The translations under genes and the position numbers were made by a program. DNA of 64,000 nucleotides from Allopusillimonas sp008369125. Its GTDB lineage: Bacteria; Pseudomonadota; Gammaproteobacteria; Burkholderiales; Burkholderiaceae_B. Shown one piece after another: positions 7,199-16,178 of this stretch. How positions within the stretch are numbered: position 1 is the stretch's first letter; every line of letters starts with the position of its first letter. A model generated the notes under the pieces. It saw only the letters and a program-made list of their open reading frames with translations. It did not search any database and was not told where the DNA came from. The stretch lies in the NCBI RefSeq assembly GCF_008369125.1, contig NZ_VOAY01000001.1, positions 1,674,001 to 1,738,000 of the forward strand. Reading direction: 5' to 3'.

Positions 7199-8881
7199 CT
7201 ATTGAAACGCGGCGCCGGCATCACCCGAACCTGCGTCACCGGCACCATAAACGCCTGAGCCGTAGTCGTTGCCACTGCCAAAGTTGATTGTCGCCGGATC
7301 AATCTGGACTTCATCGTGTTTGTAATGCGTGACCAAGCCCGGAAACAGCAGAACCAACGCAACCATGGTTACCTGAATGAAAATGAAAGGCACAGAACCC
7401 CAGTAGATATCGCCGGTTGTAACCTTGCGGATCATTTTGCCGGTAACACGGTCGCGGTAGTCTTCTTTGGGTGCAACCGAACGCAAGTAAAACAGCGCAA
7501 AACCAAAAGGCGGATGCACAAACGACGTTTGCATATTAACGGCCAGTAGTACACCGAACCAGATCAGGTCTATGCCCATTTTGTCGGCCACCGGCCCGAG
7601 CAACGGCACGATAATAAAGGCAAGTTCAAAGAAATCGAGGAAAAACGCCAGAAAGAAAGTAAGCAGGCTGACGACAATCAGAAACCCCCACTCACCACCT
7701 GGCAGCCCCATGAGCAGTTGCTCGATCCAGATATCGCCATTGATGCCGCGAAAGCTCAGACTAAATACGGTGGAACCAACAAGAATAAAGATCACGAAAC
7801 ATGACAGCTTGGTGGTGGTCTCCATGGCTTGCTTGAGCAAAGAAAACGAAAACCGCCCTCTTCCCACTGCCATGGCCAATGCCCCGACCGCACCCATGGC
7901 GCCGCCCTCAGTAGGTGTGGCCATACCAATAAAAATGGTACCCAGCACCAGAAAGATAAGAAACAACGGCGGAATCATGACGAACACGACTCTTTCGGCG
8001 ATTTCAGACAGCCACCCGAGCCGCAGCAACCTGTTCCCCATGGCTATGACGAATGCCACAATACCCCAGGCAACCAGGCTGACCACAACACGCTCGTCGA
8101 CTGGCACCTGTGTGTGCTCGTGAAAATAATGCTGGGTCGTAAAGTACGAAACAACCGTGGCAATGAGCGTAAGTACCAGCAACGAACGCAAGCCGCGGCT
8201 ACCATCTGGCTTGACATAGACACGCGCCTCTTTGGGCAGCGCTGGTGCCGCGCTTGGTTTTACAAACGCGACAACGATTACATAAAGTATGTATAGACCC
8301 GCAAGCATCATGCCAGGCACCATGGCGCCACGATACATATCGCCAATGGAGCGGCCAAGCTGATCAGCCAGGATGATCAGCACAAGTGATGGGGGAATAA
8401 TTTGCGACAGCGTGCCCGACGCCGCGATCACGCCGGTGGCCAGTCGCCTGTCATAACCATAGCGCAGCATGATGGGCAAAGAGATAAGCCCCATCGATAT
8501 TACAGACGCCGACACCACCCCAGTGGTAGCAGCCAGCATGGCGCCAACCAGCACAACGGCAATCGCCAGGCCACCCCGAATCGGGCCAAATAGCTGCCCT
8601 ACGGTTTCAAGCAGGTCTTCAGCCATGCCAGACCGCTCGAGAATAAGCCCCATGAGCGTAAAGAATGGAACAGCCAGAAGCGTATCGTTGGAGACAATGC
8701 CAAAGACGCGTTGCGGCAACGCCTGAAAAAGCGCCGGTTGCATCAGGTCAAACTCAATGGCAACCAGCCCGTACAGAATACCGTTTGCCGCCAGCGAAAA
8801 AGCGACCGGAAAGCCCAGCAACAAAAAAACGATCAGGTTAATAAACATGATCGGGGCCAGATTATCGATAAAAAACTCCAT
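7199..8881 (-). CDS. TRAP transporter large permease (DctM/FcbT3 type)
   Basis: A 560-residue inner-membrane protein with many hydrophobic segments. It belongs to the long DctM group (mannitol/chloroaromatic type), about 130 residues longer than standard DctM. The extra length includes a cytoplasmic-looking insert around residues 200-290. The C-terminal tail of about 40 residues is Gly/Asp/Ser rich and polar (YGSGVYGAGDAGSGDAG). Family segments include GAMLAATTGVVSASVISMGL and GMATPTEGGAMGAVGAL, matching DctM repeats. It starts two bases after the DctQ stop. No DctP binding-protein gene adjoins this pair, so the substrate cannot be inferred. Downstream is trpF. Confidence 0.9.
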   Translation of the reverse strand: MEFFIDNLAPIMFINLIVFLLLGFPVAFSLAANGILYGLVAIEFDLMQPALFQALPQRVFGIVSNDTLLAVPFFTLMGLILERSGMAEDLLETVGQLFGPIRGGLAIAVVLVGAMLAATTGVVSASVISMGLISLPIMLRYGYDRRLATGVIAASGTLSQIIPPSLVLIILADQLGRSIGDMYRGAMVPGMMLAGLYILYVIVVAFVKPSAAPALPKEARVYVKPDGSRGLRSLLVLTLIATVVSYFTTQHYFHEHTQVPVDERVVVSLVAWGIVAFVIAMGNRLLRLGWLSEIAERVVFVMIPPLFLIFLVLGTIFIGMATPTEGGAMGAVGALAMAVGRGRFSFSLLKQAMETTTKLSCFVIFILVGSTVFSLSFRGINGDIWIEQLLMGLPGGEWGFLIVVSLLTFFLAFFLDFFELAFIIVPLLGPVADKMGIDLIWFGVLLAVNMQTSFVHPPFGFALFYLRSVAPKEDYRDRVTGKMIRKVTTGDIYWGSVPFIFIQVTMVALVLLFPGLVTHYKHDEVQIDPATINFGSGNDYGSGVYGAGDAGSGDAGAAFQ

Positions 8882-8883
8882 GA

Positions 8884-9528
8884 TTAACGGCCCTTATCCT
8901 GTGTGACGGATGAATGATGTTCAGTGCTGTCACTGAGGACGTCACCTGCGCTGCTTTGCTTGATAATTTCGTCAGCCAGCTCTTCTTCGGCGGTCTTTCC
9001 CTCTTTGCGCGCCAGTGGATCAGGGCACTGCCCAAGCAGGTACCCGACGCATTTGATCAGTTGCGACAAGCCCGCCAAAATAAGCAGAAAAAAGCCTGCT
9101 GGTATCAACAGCTTGACTGGCCAGCGTATTAGCCCGCCTGTGTTGGAGGACTGCTCGTGTAGAACGAGCGACTGATAGAAAAATGGCAAAGAAAGCCAGA
9201 ATATGAGGACACAAAAAGGGAATAAAAAGAAAATAATGCCAAAGATTTCTATTTTGATCTGGGTGCGCCGCGAGAGCTTTTGTGAAAGTACGTCAACACG
9301 TACATGCTCGTTGACGAGGTAGGTATACCCGGCTGCCAGCAAAAAAATGGCACCAAACAAATACCATTGCAGCTCAAGCCACGCGTTGGAGCTTTCGCTA
9401 AATACTTTGCGAATAACCGCATTGGTGGCGCTTACCAGCACCACTAAAAGCGTCAACCAGATTACGCTTTTGCCAACCAACGTATTAAGACGGTCGATAA
9501 GCCTGGAAATCGATAATAAGAATTTCAT
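8884..9528 (-). CDS. TRAP transporter small permease (DctQ type)
   Basis: A 214-residue membrane protein with four hydrophobic segments and the DctQ-like pattern SNAWLELQWYLFGAIFLLAAGYTYL...EHVRVDVL near residues 45-80. The C-terminal 45 residues are charged and likely cytoplasmic. It is translationally close to the large permease (two-base gap) and must form the QM membrane unit with it. The family normally needs a periplasmic DctP partner, which is not next to it. The matching DctP could be elsewhere on the chromosome. Confidence 0.88.
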   Translation of the reverse strand: MKFLLSISRLIDRLNTLVGKSVIWLTLLVVLVSATNAVIRKVFSESSNAWLELQWYLFGAIFLLAAGYTYLVNEHVRVDVLSQKLSRRTQIKIEIFGIIFFLFPFCVLIFWLSLPFFYQSLVLHEQSSNTGGLIRWPVKLLIPAGFFLLILAGLSQLIKCVGYLLGQCPDPLARKEGKTAEEELADEIIKQSSAGDVLSDSTEHHSSVTQDKGR

Positions 9529-9845
9529 GGTTCACACTTCAAGGAGATGCCTGCACGGGTAAAGTGCGCGGGCCGATCCCGCCTGCAACGTTGTTTTCTG
9601 ATAGAAGTTCATGCTGTCAGCCGGGCCGCGTAAATTCTATACGATTACATTATGTCGCGCTGTTGGTATCAGCCCCTATATATAGGAAGCAAGAACACGG
9701 CATCCAGTACGCATTTTCTAATAATATATGCCTGAAATCAGCGTGGCCAACCTTAATGGCAAATAACAAGTGGCCCACACTTTATAAATTAAGCGTAGCC
9801 CAGAACGCAGTCAGCATGGCTTTTGGCCGACACTTCACCCGACGC
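9529..9845. other. Intergenic stretch between dctQ-like gene and truA
   Basis: About 317 bases with no credible gene; a long plus-strand frame across it continues through truA and is its shadow. It is AT-richer than its surroundings. On the minus strand TATAGAAT (near 9636-9643) could serve as a promoter -10 for the permease pair. No strong terminator for truA is evident. An inverted pair GTGGCC/GGCCAC-type near 9750-9780 is weak. Confidence 0.4.
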
Positions 9846-10655
9846 TCATGCGCGCAGCTCAAACCCCGTATGCGTCGCCAGGGCCTCACCTGCACTAAGA
9901 TCAGGCAAACCAAAAGCCAAAGGGTACTCTACCGCAGCAAGATACAAACCGTGCGGGGCGAACGTGGGCGCTGCAAGACGCCGGTCCCGCGCGGCAAGCA
10001 GCTCGTCCATCCAGCCTGGCTCCTTCTTGGCTTGCCCAACGTGCAACAGGGCCCCCATCAGATTACGCACCATATGATGCAAAAATGCGTTAGCCCGAAA
10101 TGTGAACAACAGGTAGTCACCACGCCGCAAGATATCAAGCGCATGCATGGTACGAATCGGGCTGGCGGCCTGGCACTCTGCCGAACGAAAGCTTGTGAAA
10201 TCATGTTTGCCCAGCAACCGCCTGGCGGCATCAAGCATACGATCGTCATCAAGTGGATGATAAATCCAGCCAACGCGCTTGTGCATCAAAGGCGTGCGCA
10301 CACGAGTATTGCGCACGATATATACATAAGTGCGGGACAAGGCAGAAAACCGCGCATGAAAGCTTTCAGAGACGGGTTGCGCCCATTGCACCGCAATGCC
10401 TTTGGGAAGCAGGGTGTTCAGCCCCCTCACCCAGGATTCTTCACGACGTACGGCAGTCGTATCCAGGTGAACGATCTGGGACAGTGCATGGACGCCCGCA
10501 TCGGTGCGCCCTGCACATATTGTGGTAACAGGCTGGTCAAGAAATCGCGACAAACATGCTTCAAAGGCATCTTGCACCGTACGCGCGTCCGGCTGTTTTT
10601 GCCAGCCACGCCACGCTGACCCGTCATAGGTCAGGCTTAACGCCATACGAGGCAT
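9846..10655 (-). CDS. truA: tRNA pseudouridine(38-40) synthase
   Basis: A 269-residue enzyme that converts uridines 38-40 in the anticodon arm to pseudouridine. The N-terminus MALSLTYDGSAWRGWQ and the catalytic motif CAGRTDAGVHALSQ (Asp nucleophile) are diagnostic. FRANAFLHHMVRNLMGALL is the conserved C-terminal segment. Two in-frame ATGs, at 10655 and 10646, lie three codons apart; neither has a strong ribosome site. It begins five bases after the fimV stop, as in many Burkholderiales. Confidence 0.96.
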   Translation of the reverse strand: MPRMALSLTYDGSAWRGWQKQPDARTVQDAFEACLSRFLDQPVTTICAGRTDAGVHALSQIVHLDTTAVRREESWVRGLNTLLPKGIAVQWAQPVSESFHARFSALSRTYVYIVRNTRVRTPLMHKRVGWIYHPLDDDRMLDAARRLLGKHDFTSFRSAECQAASPIRTMHALDILRRGDYLLFTFRANAFLHHMVRNLMGALLHVGQAKKEPGWMDELLAARDRRLAAPTFAPHGLYLAAVEYPLAFGLPDLSAGEALATHTGFELRA

Positions 10656-10660
10656 GGCGA

Positions 10661-13144
10661 TCAGCGTTTAGGGGGGCGTGCCCCCCCTGCGGGTGGTTCT
10701 GTGAAATCAAAGTCAATCTGGTTGAGCTTTTCCTGGACCATGGCTTCGGTGATAACCCCATCTGTGCCATCATTACGTACGGTGTTCGCACGACGAAGCA
10801 ACCACGCAATAATCAGTACGATTAACGCCAGGACGCCGGTAATTACACCCAGCGTATGCTCTTGCAACCATGACACAGTTTTATCTGCCTTTGAAGAAAT
10901 TGAGTTGGTGGCGCCTTTTGCAGCACCAGCACCGGCGACAGCCGATGCGCTATCAGTACCCGCCGAACCGTCTGCGGTGCCAGTTGCGGCGGAACCCGAG
11001 CCGCTGCCATTGACTCCGGCACTCTCGGTACTCGGTGCATGGCCAGGCGCTGTGCCGGTTTCAGACGCGTGTTGCGCTTGACTGCCCGCCACCGCCGAAG
11101 AGGTGCTTCCAGTACCGTTGGAGCCCACGATGCCCGATGCGCTCTGCCCTGGGCCTGCCGCACCTGAGCCCGTTGCACCTGAGCCCGTTGCACCTGAGCC
11201 CGTTGCACCTGAGCCTGCTGAGCCCGAGCCTGCTGCGCCCGAGCCTGCTGCGCCCGAGCCTGCTGCGCCCGAGCCCGCTGCGCCTGAGCCCGCTGCGCCT
11301 GAGCCCGCTGCGCCTGAGCCCGCTGCGCCTGAGCCCGCTGCGCCTGAGCCCGCTGCGCCTGAGCCCGCTGCGCCTGAGCCCGCTGCGCCTGAGCCCGCTG
11401 CGCCTGAGCCTGCTGCGCCTGAGCCTGCTGCGCCTGAGCCCGCTGCGCCTGAGCCCGCTGCGCCTGAGCCTGCTGCGCCTGAGCCTGCTGCGCCTGAGCC
11501 TGCTGCGCCTGAGCCCGCTGCGCCTGAGCCCGCTGCGCCTGAGCCCGCTGCGCCTGAGCCTGCTGAGCCCGAGCCTGCTGCCGCTGAGCCTGAACCTGCT
11601 GAACCTGAGCCCGCTGCCGCTGAGCCTGAACCTGCTGAACCTGAGCCCGCTGCACTCGAGCCTGCCGCACCTGAGCCCGCTGAGCCTGAACCTGCTGAAC
11701 CTGTCGCATCAGCGGCAGGCGTAGCGGCACCAGACACGCCCGTTCCCGTGTTATTGCCAGCGCCGACATTGCCTGGTACAGCACTACCTGCGCTTGTATT
11801 ACCTGTTCCGGTGGCGTCGGCCGCGCCCTTGCCACCCGCACCGGCAACCCCGGCGCCCGTGGCGGCGTTGACCTGCCCTGATGCAAGGCCATTTTGACCA
11901 GCGCCGTCCTTACCAGCCTGTGTACCTGCCGAAGAGCCTGCGGATTGAGTTTGCTGTTCGGAAGCTCGAGCTGCACCTTGCGATGCGTTCGCTACATCCT
12001 GACCAGCCCCTGCGGAGCCTTGCCCAGCTGGTTGGGCCGACAGTGTGCTGCCAAGACTATGCGCGCCTTCGAGCACTAAATTGCCTGCAGCATCACCCTG
12101 GGCCTGAAGCGCTTTATTAAGATCACGTACATTGGCCTCGAGTTGTGAGAGGCGTGTACTTGATTCTTCGATACCTTTGCGTGCGGAAACAGCGTCGTCT
12201 GCGCGATCAGCTGCGGAGTCGGCACCACTGCCGTTGGCTCCGCCTGAAAGCCGCAACTGGTCGCGCGGCGCTTCGCCAACTACCTTCGGCACGACGGCAC
12301 CGTCGGCACCCGTAGTTACCGCACCCGACGCAGCTGATGCCCCACCGGCGGCTGTAGCACTCGCAGCCGTACGCTGACTGTATAAGGCAAAGGCCTGTGC
12401 CTGCTCAACAAACAGGCGCCGGGCCTCACGGTCAGAGATGGCGGTAAGGGCTGCCATACTTGGCACTTTCAGTATGGCACCGGATTTGACCAGATTGAGA
12501 TTGCCGTCGATATACGCCTTGGGATTGGCCCGCTGCAAGGCAATCATCATTTGGTAGACAGTGACACCAGGCACGGCATGACGCTGTGCAATGCTGAACA
12601 TGGTGTCGCCCCACTTGACCCTTATTGATTTACCGATTTCAGCAGATTTGCCAGATCGGGAAACCCGAGCGCCCTGCCCAGCCTGGGCGGACCCGCCGTG
12701 CCCCACAGCCCCAGCCTGAGACCCTTGCGTCAGCATGCTGACCTGGAAACGCTGGCGCCCCGTAGCAGTAGTGACGTCGATCAACAGATCGGCGACCGGC
12801 TGATCGAATGCCTGTGCGGAGCGTATCTGGATGACTTTAGTGCCCGGCGCATAGCCGTCGACGATATGAAAACGCAAGCTGGAGGGATCAACTGGTGGCG
12901 TTAGCCCCGACTGAGCCCAGGCCTGCGCAGATGCGGACTGAACCGCCAGCGATCGTTGATCGTCGGCGGTAAGCTCACGTAACTGCACATCGATTTGAAG
13001 GGGCTGACCCAACACCGATACAAGGTGTGAATGCCCCAAACTAGCAGCATGTGTCACGGGAAAAGCCAGAGCCAGCACCAAAGCGCCGGCCAGAGGCCTG
13101 AATTTTAATACTGATGCTACAGGCGACGACGCAAAACGGTGCAT
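10661..13144 (-). CDS. fimV: FimV-like LysM protein with long Gly-Ala-Ser repeat
   Basis: An 827-residue inner-membrane and periplasmic protein. A signal segment (about 1-33) precedes the FimV N-terminal domain. A LysM peptidoglycan-binding domain spans about 173-228 (IRVKWGDTMFSIAQRH...GAILKVPS). A short predicted coiled coil STRLSQLEANVRDLNKALQ follows. Residues about 480-662 are tandem GSGAA pentapeptides and variants. One transmembrane helix (about 765-785) is followed by a short cytoplasmic tail, MVQEKLNQIDFDFTEPP. The large TPR-rich C-terminus of Pseudomonas FimV is absent, as in some betaproteobacterial forms. FimV proteins support polar localisation and type IV pili; a role here is inferred. 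Its neighbours asd and truA match the usual order. Confidence 0.9.
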   Translation of the reverse strand: MHRFASSPVASVLKFRPLAGALVLALAFPVTHAASLGHSHLVSVLGQPLQIDVQLRELTADDQRSLAVQSASAQAWAQSGLTPPVDPSSLRFHIVDGYAPGTKVIQIRSAQAFDQPVADLLIDVTTATGRQRFQVSMLTQGSQAGAVGHGGSAQAGQGARVSRSGKSAEIGKSIRVKWGDTMFSIAQRHAVPGVTVYQMMIALQRANPKAYIDGNLNLVKSGAILKVPSMAALTAISDREARRLFVEQAQAFALYSQRTAASATAAGGASAASGAVTTGADGAVVPKVVGEAPRDQLRLSGGANGSGADSAADRADDAVSARKGIEESSTRLSQLEANVRDLNKALQAQGDAAGNLVLEGAHSLGSTLSAQPAGQGSAGAGQDVANASQGAARASEQQTQSAGSSAGTQAGKDGAGQNGLASGQVNAATGAGVAGAGGKGAADATGTGNTSAGSAVPGNVGAGNNTGTGVSGAATPAADATGSAGSGSAGSGAAGSSAAGSGSAGSGSAAAGSGSAGSGSAAAGSGSAGSGAAGSGAAGSGAAGSGAAGSGAAGSGAAGSGAAGSGAAGSGAAGSGAAGSGAAGSGAAGSGAAGSGAAGSGAAGSGAAGSGAAGSGAAGSGAAGSGAAGSGAAGSGAAGSGSAGSGATGSGATGSGATGSGAAGPGQSASGIVGSNGTGSTSSAVAGSQAQHASETGTAPGHAPSTESAGVNGSGSGSAATGTADGSAGTDSASAVAGAGAAKGATNSISSKADKTVSWLQEHTLGVITGVLALIVLIIAWLLRRANTVRNDGTDGVITEAMVQEKLNQIDFDFTEPPAGGARPPKR
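11157..11700 (-). repeat. 15-bp tandem repeat (minisatellite) inside fimV
   Basis: A tandem array with a 15-base unit encoding Gly-Ser-Gly-Ala-Ala. The nearly perfect core, about 11221-11580, holds about 24 units that differ mainly by C/T changes at one position. Degenerate units (GATGS, GSAGS, SSAAGS) flank it. Because 15 is a multiple of three, unit gain or loss keeps the frame, so length variation is expected between strains. The array leaves all six frames open, which creates long spurious ORFs on both strands. Confidence 0.95.
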
Positions 13145-13153
13145 AGGCTTGTC

Positions 13154-14284
13154 TTAGAGTTGACCCAGAGAAATGCGCAACATGCGGCGCAATGGTTCGG
13201 CAGCGCCCCAAAGCAGCTGGTCGCCGACGGTAAAGGCGCTGAGATACTCAGGGCCCATGGACATTTTACGTAGACGCCCCACCGGAATATCAAGCGTACC
13301 CGTAACCGCCACGGGAGTCAGCTGCTGCATGGATACCTCGCGCTCATTGGGTAACACCTTAGCCCACTTGGAGCCTTCGCGCAGAATGTCGGCCACCTCG
13401 TCGATGGGCACATCACGCTTGAGCTTGATGGTAAGTGCCTGACTATGGCTGCGCATGGCACCTATACGCACGCACAAACCATCAATAGGCGTAGCTGGCG
13501 TGCCAAAGGCCTCGCCTCTGCCCAGAATTTTATTGGTCTCGGCGCCGCCCTTCCATTCTTCGCGAGATACGCCGTCTCCCATGTCTTTGTCAATCCAGGG
13601 AATAAGACTGCCGGCCAGCGGCACACCGAAGTTCTCGGTGGGCAAACCTGACCCTTGTTGTGCCTTAAGCACGCCGCGATCGATTTCAAGAATGGCCGAA
13701 GCGGGGTCGTCGAGCAACGGCCTTACCGCTTCGTTAATAAGCCCAAACTGAGTGAGCAGTTCGCGCATATGACGCGCACCACCACCCGACGCAGCCTGAT
13801 AGGTCATGCTGGTCATCCATTCAATCAAGTCTTGGTTGAACAGGCCTGCCAGCCCCATGAGCATGCAGCTTACCGTGCAGTTGCCGCCTACGAAGTTTTT
13901 GATACCGCGCGAGAGGGCGGCGTCAATAACCGGACGATTGACGGGATCAAGCACAATAATGGCATCATCGGCCATACGTAATGTGCTGGCCGCGTCGATC
14001 CAGATGCCATCCCAGCCAGCATTACGCAGCTTACCGTAAACGGCGCTGGTGTAATCGCCGCCTTGGGCGGTAAGAATAATGGGCAGCTTTTTGAGCGCGT
14101 CGATATCGTAGGCGTCTTGCAGCTTGCCTGCACCATCAGCCCACTCGGGCGCGTCGCCACCTGCATTGCTGGTGGAAAAAAACACCGGTTCAAATAGCGA
14201 AAAATCATTTTCGTCGCGCATGCGCTGCATGAGGACTGAGCCCACCATGCCACGCCACCCGACCAAACCTACAGCTTGAGTCAT
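13154..14284 (-). CDS. asd: Aspartate-semialdehyde dehydrogenase
   Basis: A 376-residue NADP enzyme that reduces aspartyl phosphate to the semialdehyde for lysine, threonine and methionine synthesis. The N-terminus VGLVGWRGMVGSVLMQRM is the nucleotide-binding motif. GGNCTVSCMLMGL holds the catalytic cysteine, and the C-terminal region around IGAMRSHSQALTIKLKRD carries the catalytic histidine. Length matches the Gram-negative type (about 370). fimV follows with a nine-base gap and leuB precedes it by 37 bases. Confidence 0.97.
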   Translation of the reverse strand: MTQAVGLVGWRGMVGSVLMQRMRDENDFSLFEPVFFSTSNAGGDAPEWADGAGKLQDAYDIDALKKLPIILTAQGGDYTSAVYGKLRNAGWDGIWIDAASTLRMADDAIIVLDPVNRPVIDAALSRGIKNFVGGNCTVSCMLMGLAGLFNQDLIEWMTSMTYQAASGGGARHMRELLTQFGLINEAVRPLLDDPASAILEIDRGVLKAQQGSGLPTENFGVPLAGSLIPWIDKDMGDGVSREEWKGGAETNKILGRGEAFGTPATPIDGLCVRIGAMRSHSQALTIKLKRDVPIDEVADILREGSKWAKVLPNEREVSMQQLTPVAVTGTLDIPVGRLRKMSMGPEYLSAFTVGDQLLWGAAEPLRRMLRISLGQL

Positions 14285-14321
14285 GAGAGTTACTCTGGTA
14301 ATTGAAATCAGATCTGAAACA

Positions 14322-15398
14322 TTATTCTAATGCCTTAAGCACTGCATCGCCCATTTCAGAGGTAGAAACTTTGGTTGAGCCCTCTTCAAAGATGTCCGCC
14401 GTGCGCAGACCTTTCTCCAGAACAGCCTGTACAGCTGCTTCTACACGGCATGCCTGTGCTTCTTCATTGAGCGAATAACGCAGCAACATGGCGGCCGATA
14501 AAATCGTTGCCAGCGGGTTGGCCATGTTTTTTCCAGCTATATCAGGCGCAGAACCATGGCTGGGCTCGTAAAGGCCCTGATTGGAAGCATTGAGCGATGC
14601 GGAAGGCAGCATTCCTATGGAACCAGTGAGCATGGCCGCTTCATCAGACAATATATCGCCAAACAAATTACCGGTAACAATAACGTCAAACTCTTTGGGT
14701 GCGCGCACCAACTGCATGGCCGCATTATCGACATACATATGTGAAAGCTCGACATCAGGGTACTCGGCAGCCACGCTAATGACGATGTCACGCCAGAACT
14801 GCGACGTTTCCAACACATTGGCCTTATCGACACTACACAGGCGCTTCTGACGCTTTTGTGCGGCCTGGAAGGCAACACGGGCAATTCGGCGCACTTCGGT
14901 TTCGGCATAATGCATGGTGTCAAAACCCTGGCGTTCGCCTTTGAAAGGCCCGTCTTCAGCAATTCGGCTGCCACGGGGCTGGCCAAAATAGATATCGCCA
15001 GTAAGTTCGCGCACAATCAAAATATCTAACCCAGACACAATCTCTGGCTTGAGCGACGAGGCATTGGCAAGCTGGGGGTACAAAATAGCCGGTCTGAAAT
15101 TGGCGAACAGGCCCAAGGCTTTACGCAGACCCAAAATTGCCTGTTCAGGCCGTAACTCTCGGGCCAGGCTGTCGTATTTCCAGTCACCTACCGCGCCAAA
15201 AAGAATGGCGTTCGACGACTGAGCCAGCTCCAGCGTCGACGGTGGCAACGGGTGCCCGTGCAAGTCATAGGCAGTGCCACCCACAGGGGCCGTGGTCATC
15301 TCCAGATCAAGCCCCAGGGCTCCCAGCACTCGCTGGGCTTGTTCTGTAATTTCGGAGCCAATGCCGTCGCCCGGCAGTACTGCAATTTTGTATGTCAT
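14322..15398 (-). CDS. leuB: 3-isopropylmalate dehydrogenase
   Basis: A 358-residue NAD enzyme for the oxidative decarboxylation step of leucine synthesis. The start is the ATG for MTYKIAVLPGDGIGSEI, preceded by TAGGAA; an upstream in-frame extension is not conserved. The motifs LFGAVGDWKYD, ELTGDIYFGQPRG, VDKANVLETSQFWRD and NLFGDILSDEAAMLTGS for substrate, metal and cofactor binding are all present. It lies downstream of leuC and leuD, with a 121-base gap after leuD that includes a stem-loop. Confidence 0.97.
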   Translation of the reverse strand: MTYKIAVLPGDGIGSEITEQAQRVLGALGLDLEMTTAPVGGTAYDLHGHPLPPSTLELAQSSNAILFGAVGDWKYDSLARELRPEQAILGLRKALGLFANFRPAILYPQLANASSLKPEIVSGLDILIVRELTGDIYFGQPRGSRIAEDGPFKGERQGFDTMHYAETEVRRIARVAFQAAQKRQKRLCSVDKANVLETSQFWRDIVISVAAEYPDVELSHMYVDNAAMQLVRAPKEFDVIVTGNLFGDILSDEAAMLTGSIGMLPSASLNASNQGLYEPSHGSAPDIAGKNMANPLATILSAAMLLRYSLNEEAQACRVEAAVQAVLEKGLRTADIFEEGSTKVSTSEMGDAVLKALE

Positions 15399-15452
15399 TG
15401 TATTTCCTAAGTATAAAAACTTATCTCGCAACGACCACGCCCCAGCATCACA

Positions 15453-15484
15453 ATGCCGGTGCCCCGCTCGCGAGACACCGGCAT
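15453..15484 (-). repeat. Stem-loop between leuD and leuB
   Basis: Arms of 9 bases (ATGCCGGTG / CACCGGCAT) separated by 14 bases. No T tract follows on either strand, so it is not a clear terminator. It lies in the leuD-leuB gap and might affect mRNA stability or distal expression. Function is unknown. Confidence 0.45.
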
Positions 15485-15519
15485 AGGTACCGCAACACCG
15501 CCGTTAAGCGACATTAAAA

Positions 15520-16170
15520 CTAAAGGGCGGGGCCGCCTGCAATCCATGGGTGACGAGCCAGCCGCTCTGCTTCGAAAGCACGGATCTTATCGGCTTTTTG
15601 CAATGTCAGCCCAATTTCATCAAGACCATTGAGCAGGCAATGTTTACGAAACGGCTCGACGTCAAAGGCCAGTTCGCTCCCGTCTTCTTTGACCACAACC
15701 TGGCGTTCAAGATCAATGAGCAACTGATAACCGACAAACGCTTTAGCTTCGTCGAAAAGACGAGCCACCTGAAGCTCAGGCAACACGATAGGAAGCAGCC
15801 CATTTTTGAAGCTGTTGTTAAAGAAAATATCTGCGTAGGAAGGCGCAATAATGGCACGAAAACCAAATTGCACCAGAGCCCATGGCGCATGCTCGCGGCT
15901 GGAGCCACAGCCAAAATTCTTGCGCGCCAACAATACTGAAGCGCCCTTGTAACGCGGCTGGTTCAGCACAAAGTCGGGGTTGACCGGACGCTTGCTGTTG
16001 TCCATGCCCGGCTCGCCGTGATCAAGATAACGCAGCTCATCAAACAGGTTTGGCCCAAAGCCAGTACGCTGAATAGATTTCAGAAACTGCTTGGGAATGA
16101 TCAAGTCAGTGTCGACGTTTTCGCGGTCAAGCGGGGCGACCAGCCCTTTATGGGTAGTAAATGCTTGCAT
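15520..16170 (-). CDS. leuD: 3-isopropylmalate dehydratase small subunit
   Basis: A 216-residue swivel-domain subunit that pairs with LeuC. Visible motifs are the N-terminal APLDRENVDTDLIIPKQFLK and the substrate-binding GCGSSREHAPWAL. Length fits the family (about 200-216). The ATG at 16170 is eight bases after the leuC stop, consistent with coupled expression of the two subunits. Confidence 0.97.
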   Translation of the reverse strand: MQAFTTHKGLVAPLDRENVDTDLIIPKQFLKSIQRTGFGPNLFDELRYLDHGEPGMDNSKRPVNPDFVLNQPRYKGASVLLARKNFGCGSSREHAPWALVQFGFRAIIAPSYADIFFNNSFKNGLLPIVLPELQVARLFDEAKAFVGYQLLIDLERQVVVKEDGSELAFDVEPFRKHCLLNGLDEIGLTLQKADKIRAFEAERLARHPWIAGGPAL

Positions 16171-16178
16171 GACGGATC

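Noticed and set aside
9564..10619. Plus-strand frame of 351 codons
   Set aside because: Lies antisense to truA and its gap, with no recognisable domain; truA on the other strand is certain.
11221..11580. Possible CRISPR array
   Set aside because: Units are 15 bases with no spacers and are in-frame coding repeats; no cas genes.
11103..11897. Long plus-strand frame of 264 codons rich in Pro-Ala-Glu
   Set aside because: It is the antisense reading of the 15-bp repeat in fimV; repeats of this unit leave all frames open. No ribosome site or domain.
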